Assembly: GCF_030519375.1 (NCBI RefSeq)
Contig: NZ_JAUMKB010000027.1
Coordinates: forward strand, 1-48,350
Reading direction: 5' to 3'
DNA length: 48,350 nt
DNA from: Mucilaginibacter tolerans
GTDB lineage: Bacteria > Bacteroidota > Bacteroidia > Sphingobacteriales > Sphingobacteriaceae
The notes under the pieces are model-generated. The model worked only from the letters and a program-made list of their open reading frames with translations, had not been told where the DNA came from and did no database searches. A program made the position numbers and the translations under genes. This document shows positions 43,569 through 48,350 of this stretch, one piece after another; position 1 is the stretch's first letter, and every line of letters starts with the position of its first letter.

Positions 43569-43672
43569 ATTCTAAACCCTAAGGTCTAAATTCTAAAATT
43601 CACTAACGCAAAATAATTTAGAGTTTAGCATTTCGTATTTATTTAGGGTTTAGAGCTTAGAATTTAGGGTTT
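43569..43672. repeat. Phrase-type inverted repeat between the SUI1-like and YegS-like genes
   Basis: The left part reads AAATTCTAAACCCTAAGGTC and the right part contains its inverted phrases TTTAGGGTTTAGAGC and TTAGAATTTAGGG. The last seven codons and the stop of the downstream-ending lipid-kinase gene (3' end at 43650) are built from the right part. Confidence 0.6.
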
Positions 43673-44543
43673 TTCCCACTATTATTCTTAATGATGCAGG
43701 CACCATTTGTATCCTCACTTCCTTCCCCATCATCTGTGGCTCGCCGTCCAGGTGTACCGGACCGTCAGCTGAACGCTTGATCGTTACATTTTTCCCGCGG
43801 ATAATCTCCACATATTTGGACTTATGCGCTGTTTTCGCAAACATGCGGATGCCCATTTCAATAAAGCGCCACAACGGAAATTGTTTGATGATACAGATGT
43901 CCAGCAAACCATCCTGCACTGAGGCACATGGAGAAACGTGTGCATTATTGCCGAACTGGGATGAGTTGGCGATGCTAAGCATAAATGCATCGCGCACATA
44001 GTCCGTTCCGTCAATATTTATATGATAGGTCTCAGCCTTGTAATTCGCAATTTCGCGCAAGGATGATTTCACATAGGCCCAAAAGCCCCTGTTCTTATCG
44101 TGCGAAAAGACCTCCGCGATATGGGCATCGAATCCCATACCCGCAGCATTAAAGAACCTTTGTCCATTTATTATCGCTGAGTCTATAGCTTCCACCTGCT
44201 CGCCATTAATGGTTTCAATTGATTTAGCGGTATCCATTGGTATACCAAGGAAGCGTGCCAGCCCATTACCCGAACCGAAGGGGATAATACCCAATGCTGT
44301 CGTAGTACCTACTATGGCGGATGCAATTTCATTCACTGTGCCATCTCCGCCCACTGCAATCACGTAATCATTTGTATCAATGGCGTCTTTTGCCAAATCG
44401 GCCCCATGCATGGCCCGTTCTGTATAAACGATAGAGGCTTCAAACTGTGTATGATCCAATATCTTGTTTATCAGTGCGGGAACCTGGTCTTTCCTCTTTC
44501 CTCCCGAGATGGGATTTATTATAAATAAGGCTTTCCTTTTCAA
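43650..44543 (-). CDS. Diacylglycerol/sphingolipid-kinase-like protein (YegS/DagK fold)
   Basis: The 297-residue cytoplasmic protein has the DAGK catalytic domain signatures NPISGGKRKDQ, AVGGDGTVNEIASAIVG and FGSGNGLARFLG, plus the C-terminal beta domain ending near HLDGEPQMMGKEVRIQMVP. YegS-type kinases phosphorylate lipids; Bacteroidota make sphingolipids, so a sphingoid or diacylglycerol substrate is possible but not shown. The start is TTG, since no ATG is available near the N-terminal KRKALFIINP. A TACTTTTG -7 element lies 19 bases upstream. The C-terminal KTLNSKL and stop are encoded by an intergenic-type repeat. Confidence 0.9.
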   Translation of the reverse strand: MKRKALFIINPISGGKRKDQVPALINKILDHTQFEASIVYTERAMHGADLAKDAIDTNDYVIAVGGDGTVNEIASAIVGTTTALGIIPFGSGNGLARFLGIPMDTAKSIETINGEQVEAIDSAIINGQRFFNAAGMGFDAHIAEVFSHDKNRGFWAYVKSSLREIANYKAETYHINIDGTDYVRDAFMLSIANSSQFGNNAHVSPCASVQDGLLDICIIKQFPLWRFIEMGIRMFAKTAHKSKYVEIIRGKNVTIKRSADGPVHLDGEPQMMGKEVRIQMVPASLRIIVGKTLNSKL

Positions 44544-44562
44544 TTAATTATAATTTGGCCGT

Positions 44563-44570
44563 CAAAAGTA
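44563..44570 (-). promoter_or_regulatory. -7 element of the YegS-like gene
   Basis: The minus strand reads TACTTTTG, with a TTT triplet 20 bases upstream. It is 19 bases before the TTG start at 44543 and supports that start. Confidence 0.45.
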
Positions 44571-44601
44571 ACCGTATTTTCTGCTTTGTGAAAAATTGTT
44601 T

Positions 44602-44609
44602 TATTTTTG
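44602..44609 (+). promoter_or_regulatory. -7 element of the metK promoter
   Basis: TATTTTTG lies just before the predicted riboswitch, so the transcript would begin at about 44614-44616, a few bases 5' of the aptamer. The -33 region is only T-rich. Confidence 0.45.
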
Positions 44610-44616
44610 CCCTTTG

Positions 44617-44705
44617 AAAGTGGACTGATTTGATTGTTCTTGTAACTTGATAACAAAGTACAGAACTGGATTGCAACCACGTAAAAAAGTGCTAAACCCA
44701 GTTTC
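44617..44705 (+). promoter_or_regulatory. Predicted SAM-II riboswitch upstream of metK
   Basis: The order of conserved segments fits the SAM-II aptamer. P1 is GTGG (44620-44623) with CCAC (44677-44680). CTGATTT follows the first P1 strand, ATTGCAA precedes the second, and GCTAAA (44691-44696) sits in the 3' segment. The H-type pseudoknot P2 is GAACTGG (44663-44669) with CCAGTTT (44698-44704), the last pair a G-U. The first loop carries an extra hairpin TTGTT (44634-44638)/AACAA (44652-44656) not found in the minimal form. SAM-II elements sense S-adenosylmethionine and normally mask translation starts; the metK ATG is 73 bases further on. Confidence 0.75.
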
Positions 44706-44777
44706 CTTTTTTAACCCGCGATCCCGTTAGATTTCCTGCTTTTAATTACTTTAATTAATTGCTAAACAAAATTTTTT

Positions 44778-46028
44778 ATGCCCTATTTATTCACTTCAGA
44801 ATCCGTATCAGAGGGACACCCGGATAAAGTTGCAGACCAGATATCGGATGCATTAATTGACAACTTTTTGGCTTTTGACCCTGAATCAAAAGTAGCTTGT
44901 GAAACGCTGGTTACAACCGGTCAGGTATTTTTGGCAGGCGAGGTAAAATCAAAAGCATACCTTGATGTGCAGAAAATTGCGCGCGACGTGATCAACAAGA
45001 TTGGCTATAACAAGAGCGAGTACATGTTTGACGGGAATTCATGCGGGGTCCTATCGGCTATTCACGAACAATCTCCTGATATTAACCAGGGAGTTGATCG
45101 TAAAGAAAAACAGGAACAAGGTGCTGGCGATCAGGGAATGATGTTTGGCTATGCAACTGTGGAGACTGCCAATTATATGCCGTTAGCATTAGACATAGCA
45201 CATGCTTTACTGATAGAGCTTGCAGCCATCCGTCGCGAGGACAAAGAGATAAAATACCTTCGTCCGGACGCAAAATCGCAGGTTACCCTCGAATATAATG
45301 ATAACAGCCAGCCTTCACGAATTGATGCGATCGTGATATCTACCCAGCATGACGACTTTGATGAAGAAAAAACCATGCTGAAAAAGATCAATGATGACAT
45401 CCTCAATATTCTGATTCCCCGTGTAAAGGCCAAATATCCAAAATATGCCCATTTTTTCAATGATGACATCAAATACCACATTAACCCTACAGGTAAGTTT
45501 GTGATCGGCGGCCCGCATGGCGATACCGGTTTAACCGGCCGTAAGATTATTGTAGATACGTATGGCGGTAAAGGTGCACACGGCGGCGGTGCTTTCTCAG
45601 GAAAAGATCCATCAAAGGTTGACCGCTCTGCGGCTTATGCAACGCGTCATATTGCTAAAAACCTGGTTGCCGCGGGTGTTTGCGACGAGGTATTGGTGCA
45701 GGTATCATATGCTATTGGTGTGGCACAGCCGATGGGTATTTATGTGAATACTTACGGAAGCGGAAAGGTAGGTTTAAGCGATGCCGACATCGCCAAAAAA
45801 GTGGAAGCTATTTTTGACATGACTCCTTACGCTATCGAAACCCGCTTTAAATTGCGTCACCCGATATACAGCGAAACTGCAGCATATGGCCACTTTGGAA
45901 AACCAAGCCAGAAAGTGGTAAAGAGCTTCTTCAGCCCTAACGGCGAAGAGCTTAAAGTGGAAGTGGAGCTGTTTACCTGGGAAAAACTGGATTACGTAGA
46001 TAAGGTAAAAGCAGCTTTCGGGTTATAA
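44778..46028 (+). CDS. metK: S-adenosylmethionine synthetase
   Basis: The 416-residue enzyme makes SAM from methionine and ATP. Motifs are SESVSEGHPDKVADQISDA (ATP/methionine site), GAGDQGMMFGYA, FVIGGPHGDTGLTGRKIIVDTYGG and GGGAFSGKDPSKVDRSAAY. It is full length with a short insertion (about 190-240) relative to E. coli. The upstream predicted SAM-II aptamer suggests feedback control by the product. A terminator follows. Confidence 0.98.
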   Translation: MPYLFTSESVSEGHPDKVADQISDALIDNFLAFDPESKVACETLVTTGQVFLAGEVKSKAYLDVQKIARDVINKIGYNKSEYMFDGNSCGVLSAIHEQSPDINQGVDRKEKQEQGAGDQGMMFGYATVETANYMPLALDIAHALLIELAAIRREDKEIKYLRPDAKSQVTLEYNDNSQPSRIDAIVISTQHDDFDEEKTMLKKINDDILNILIPRVKAKYPKYAHFFNDDIKYHINPTGKFVIGGPHGDTGLTGRKIIVDTYGGKGAHGGGAFSGKDPSKVDRSAAYATRHIAKNLVAAGVCDEVLVQVSYAIGVAQPMGIYVNTYGSGKVGLSDADIAKKVEAIFDMTPYAIETRFKLRHPIYSETAAYGHFGKPSQKVVKSFFSPNGEELKVEVELFTWEKLDYVDKVKAAFGL

Positions 46029-46046
46029 TGCTTTATAGATAAAAGG

Positions 46047-46081
46047 AAAGGCGACTTTGGTATTACTGAAGTCGCTTTTTT
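46047..46081 (+). terminator. Rho-independent terminator after metK
   Basis: GCGACTT (46051-46057) pairs with AAGTCGC (46069-46075), and six T follow. It lies about 20 bases past the metK stop. Confidence 0.85.
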
Positions 46082-46103
46082 ATTGATTCTACATTTGTGC
46101 GGT

Positions 46104-46610
46104 CTAATTCGTAAGCGCTAACGAAGAAAAGAATTCATCACTGCCTGCTGTTGGTCTTCCGGCAGGAACAACTGTTGATAAACTATACATTTTGTTACCT
46201 ATGAGTACCATAAACGTATATAACTGAGACTTATCTTTATTATTTATACCGGTAGATGTATAGCTGGAGTGCCCTTTCCATTTACCGATCTTAAAATCAC
46301 TTAGGGTTACATTATGCAAAGTCGAGTTCATGCCCTGTTTTAGCTGAGCCGCAAATTCAGGAGAATCCTGCATAGGGGCCAGGGCGGTTGAATCGATGCC
46401 TGCAACAGCGACAAAATCAACAACTGTAAAAACATAAGTTATACTATCTTTATCGTGCGCTGCCAAAGTACCGGCGACAATTTCTTTGGGCTCATTAGGA
46501 AATTTCAATGATATCCGGTTATCCGCTTTGTGATTCACCCAGGTAGATTGTGCAAAGGCAAAGGTTACTGAAACAACAGTTAAAATAACCAGGGAGATTA
46601 TCTTTTTCAT
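46104..46610 (-). CDS. Small secreted protein of unknown function
   Basis: The 168-residue protein starts with a clear signal peptide (IISLVILTVVSVTFAFAQ). The mature region has no motif I can name: VNHKADNRISLKFPNEPKEIV is followed by alternating strands and GKWKGHSSYTSTGINNKDKSQLYTFMVLIGNKMYSLSTVVP, suggesting a beta-rich periplasmic or lipid-facing fold. It is divergent from the DUF4184 gene, with a perfect 18-base palindrome touching its start codon. Confidence 0.7.
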   Translation of the reverse strand: MKKIISLVILTVVSVTFAFAQSTWVNHKADNRISLKFPNEPKEIVAGTLAAHDKDSITYVFTVVDFVAVAGIDSTALAPMQDSPEFAAQLKQGMNSTLHNVTLSDFKIGKWKGHSSYTSTGINNKDKSQLYTFMVLIGNKMYSLSTVVPAGRPTAGSDEFFSSLALTN

Positions 46611-46627
46611 TTTCTAAATTTAGAAAA
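46610..46627. promoter_or_regulatory. Perfect 18-base palindrome in a divergent gap
   Basis: TTTTCTAAATTTAGAAAA is its own reverse complement. It fills half of the 36-base gap between the secreted-protein gene and the DUF4184 gene. It could be an operator for both, or an AT-rich chance palindrome. Confidence 0.3.
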
Positions 46628-46646
46628 AATAAGCAAAACGAAGCCA

Positions 46647-47404
46647 ATGCCTTTTACCTTTTCACATCCTGCTATAATACTACCTTTAAGTCGCCTCAGC
46701 AAACGCTGGATTTCAATTACTGCGCTGGCGATCGGCAGCATGACTCCCGATTTTGAATATTTCATCAGGATGAAAGTGCTTTCAATTTATAGCCACACTC
46801 TGGGCGGCTTGTTCTGGTTTGATCTGCCGCTTGCTTTAATATTGCTTATCATTTACAATGGGTTTATTAAAGACAAGCTAATCGATCACCTCCCCATGTA
46901 CTTTAATAAACGCTTATCAGTCTATAAAAATGAAACGCCTCAATACTTCGGGCTAACTTTATCGTCATTATAATCTGCTTATTGATTGGCGCCGCATCTC
47001 ATATTTTTTGGAACAGCTTTACTCATCCAATGGGATATTTTGTAAAGCACAGCCATTTACTATCACGCAAGATCGCGATCAAACACTTGCCTGTGCCACT
47101 TTACAGCATATTACAACAATTGAGTTCTATTATTGGTGCTTTAGTCATCATTTATGCAATCAATCAAATGCCCGTTGTAAGAATTACCAAAGCAAAAGAA
47201 AGCACAATGTATTGGATAAAATTAGTGGTGATAAGTATTCTGGTATTACTGATCAGATTTGCAGCAGGACTAAAACTCCATGATTATGGCGAAGTGATTA
47301 TGAGCGAAATTTCAGGATTATTAATCGGATTATTAATTGTCTCTATTCTTACTCCAGTCAGGCAACATCAATTAATAGCTATTCCTCCTGACAGCACGCA
47401 TTAA
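46647..47404 (+). pseudogene. DUF4184 membrane protein gene with a single-base frameshift
   Basis: The first frame (46647-46973) encodes MPFTFSHPAIILPLSR, IGSMTPDFEYFIR and IYSHTLGGLFWFDLPLA, the N-terminal half of DUF4184 integral membrane proteins. It runs into a stop. The other half continues in another frame (FIVIIICLLIGAASHIFWNSFTHPMGYFV, to 47404). Adding one base at the GGG run at 46950-46952 would join them into a protein of about 252 residues, the usual family size. The conserved His and Asp residues are present in both halves. It is a recent frameshift, a sequencing error, or less likely a programmed slip. Its end overlaps the convergent Pmp3-like gene by 33 bases. Confidence 0.8.
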
Positions 47405-47572
47405 CTGGCGATGTCTCCTGGCTTCGTAAAAATCGTTGGTAACTAATACTGCATGTATAACGCCCGGTATCCAAAAGAAAAGCGTAAGCAAACAACTTAG
47501 CAGAAATGCGCCGATGCGCCCGGTTGTTAAAACCGCAGCCGGTGGAAATAATATGCAAAGGAAGTAACGCAT
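47372..47572 (-). CDS. YqaE/Pmp3 family small membrane protein
   Basis: The 66-residue peptide has the Pmp3 pattern: ILFPPAAVLTTGRIGAFLLSCLLTLFFWIPGVIHAVLV, two helices with the Pro-Gly-x-x-His-Ala turn, and a basic C-terminal tail that extends past the core. Members influence membrane potential and stress tolerance in fungi and plants; bacterial roles are poorly known. It is convergent with the frameshifted DUF4184 gene. Confidence 0.85.
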   Translation of the reverse strand: MRYFLCILFPPAAVLTTGRIGAFLLSCLLTLFFWIPGVIHAVLVTNDFYEARRHRQLMRAVRRNSY

Positions 47573-47619
47573 AACATCAATAAGACGGTTAATATGCCTT
47601 TAAGTTACAATTCAATCTC

Positions 47620-47627
47620 TATTTTTG
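47620..47627 (+). promoter_or_regulatory. -7 element of the Nudix gene
   Basis: TATTTTTG lies 17 bases before the ATG at 47645. No clear -33 TTG is present. The leader would be about 12 bases. Confidence 0.4.
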
Positions 47628-47644
47628 CAAAATAACATCATCCT

Positions 47645-48205
47645 ATGCAACATCCCGAAGAAAACCCCTGGCTGGTAACCGCTGAGACAACTATCTATGA
47701 CAATCCCTGGATTGGCCTGACCGAATACCAGGTGATCAATCCATCCGGTAATCCGGGAATATATGGTAAGGTCAGGTTTAAGAATTTTGCCATTGGTGTC
47801 ATACCCCTTGATGCAGAAATGAATACCTACCTGGTGGGGCAATACCGCTTTGCCTTGGGACAATATAGCTGGGAAATACCCGAGGGAGGCGCGCCATTAG
47901 GCACCGATCCGTTTGAATCTGCTAAAAGGGAGTTGCTGGAAGAAACCGGGCTAAAGGCATCACGCTGGACCGAGATACAGCGTATGCATCTTTCAAATTC
48001 AGTTACCGATGAACTTTCCATTATCTACCTTGCGCAAGACTTACAGCAATTTGAACCAGAGCCAGAAGACACAGAACAACTGGTTATTAAAAAGGTGCCT
48101 TTTAATGAAGTTTACCAGATGGTTTGCCATGGCAAAATCACCGATTCAGTATTCATTGCTGCTATATTAAAAATAAGATTGATGCAATTGGAAGGACAGT
48201 TATAA
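47645..48205 (+). CDS. Nudix hydrolase (ADP-ribose pyrophosphatase-like)
   Basis: The 186-residue enzyme has a Nudix box from PEGGAPLGTDPF to RELLEETG (about residues 79-102). The catalytic RE..EE core is intact, but the first conserved Glu of G-x5-E-x7-REUxEExGU is Thr. Family members cleave nucleoside diphosphates linked to another group. The preceding strand NPSGNPGIYGKVRFKNFAIGVIPL and the late EPEDTEQLVIKKVPFNEV resemble ADP-ribose or sugar-nucleotide pyrophosphatases. It is transcribed alone. Confidence 0.88.
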   Translation: MQHPEENPWLVTAETTIYDNPWIGLTEYQVINPSGNPGIYGKVRFKNFAIGVIPLDAEMNTYLVGQYRFALGQYSWEIPEGGAPLGTDPFESAKRELLEETGLKASRWTEIQRMHLSNSVTDELSIIYLAQDLQQFEPEPEDTEQLVIKKVPFNEVYQMVCHGKITDSVFIAAILKIRLMQLEGQL

Positions 48206-48261
48206 AAATTGATTAGAGATTTGACTCGTCCGGCAAAAACTACACACTTAAAAAAAAGTGT

Positions 48262-48350
48262 ATGAAACCAACAGACGAGAATTCAGAGGTTGTAGCCCGT
48301 TTCCACGAGCGGGGTCATTTTCAAAAAAGTTTACGTGATGAAATTATTGA
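48262..48350 (+). CDS. Partial open frame cut by the window end
   Basis: An ATG opens a frame of 29 codons that is still open at the edge (MKPTDENSEVVARFHERG, then HFQKSLRDEII). No family can be recognised from so little. A small hairpin ACACTT-AAAAAA-AAGTGT (48244-48261) lies directly before the ATG. Confidence 0.4.
   Translation, partial: MKPTDENSEVVARFHERGHFQKSLRDEII

Noticed and set aside
48244..48261. Terminal inverted repeat of an insertion sequence
   Set aside because: The ACACTT/AAGTGT hairpin is only six pairs with an A-loop, and the following frame is too short to identify as a transposase.
1..48350. CRISPR array, tRNA or rRNA genes
   Set aside because: No regularly spaced direct repeats, cloverleaf-like sequence with a CCA end region, or rRNA core sequences were recognised by reading; a tRNA or covariance scan was not possible here.

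Overview
The window looks like a chromosomal segment of a Bacteroidota bacterium, most likely a member of the Sphingobacteriaceae close to Mucilaginibacter or Pedobacter. The reasons are the type IX secretion and gliding genes (porV, gldJ), a Bacteroidota-type complex I operon with a short NuoG, an ExbB-ExbD-ExbD-TonB cluster, promoter -7 elements of the form TAnnTTTG, and starts without clear Shine-Dalgarno sequences. The genus is an inference. No rRNA, tRNA, CRISPR array, complete insertion sequence or prophage was seen. Every gap between genes is shorter than 300 bases.

Layout. 1-4.3 kb, minus strand: typA, a methyltransferase, a secreted NTF2-like protein and an esterase. 4.4-9.6 kb, plus strand: five genes that look like an uncharacterised amide-ligase pathway (alpha/beta hydrolase, ATP-grasp ligase with a basic tail, YbdK-type carboxylate-amine ligase, class I glutamine amidotransferase, second ATP-grasp-like protein of apparently permuted order). 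This is the best candidate for an undescribed system. 9.7-13.3 kb: a tiny Cys-rich membrane protein missing from ordinary gene calls, then a 1125-residue GH18/NodB/GT2 polysaccharide protein. 13.3-16.9 kb: ispF-porV (minus) and gldJ (plus), with no porU between them. 17-21.6 kb, minus strand: biotin carrier protein, DUF4159 protein, rsmE, a CorC-type protein, pyrophosphatase, DedA protein.

21.6-35 kb, minus strand: a complete 14-subunit nuo operon in the order A-B-C-D-E-x-y-F-G-H-I-J-K-L-M-N, where x and y are two small, mutually similar two-helix membrane proteins with translationally coupled starts. 35.1-41.2 kb, minus strand: exbB-exbD-exbD-tonB, a small membrane protein, a PstS-like lipoprotein and a TPR protein, which together suggest a specialised proton-motive-force coupling module of the envelope. 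41.4-46 kb: pckA, a SUI1/eIF1-like factor, a lipid-kinase-like protein, and metK preceded by what reads as a SAM-II riboswitch. 46.1-48.35 kb: a small secreted protein, a DUF4184 gene broken by a single-base frameshift, a Pmp3/YqaE peptide, a Nudix hydrolase and an open frame cut by the window edge.

Several gaps, including all four inside the amide-ligase operon, carry palindromic or phrase-repeat elements, and some of these form the ends of neighbouring coding sequences. A recurring -7 motif allows several starts to be corrected and suggests that nuoA and the small Cys-rich gene have almost no 5' leader.
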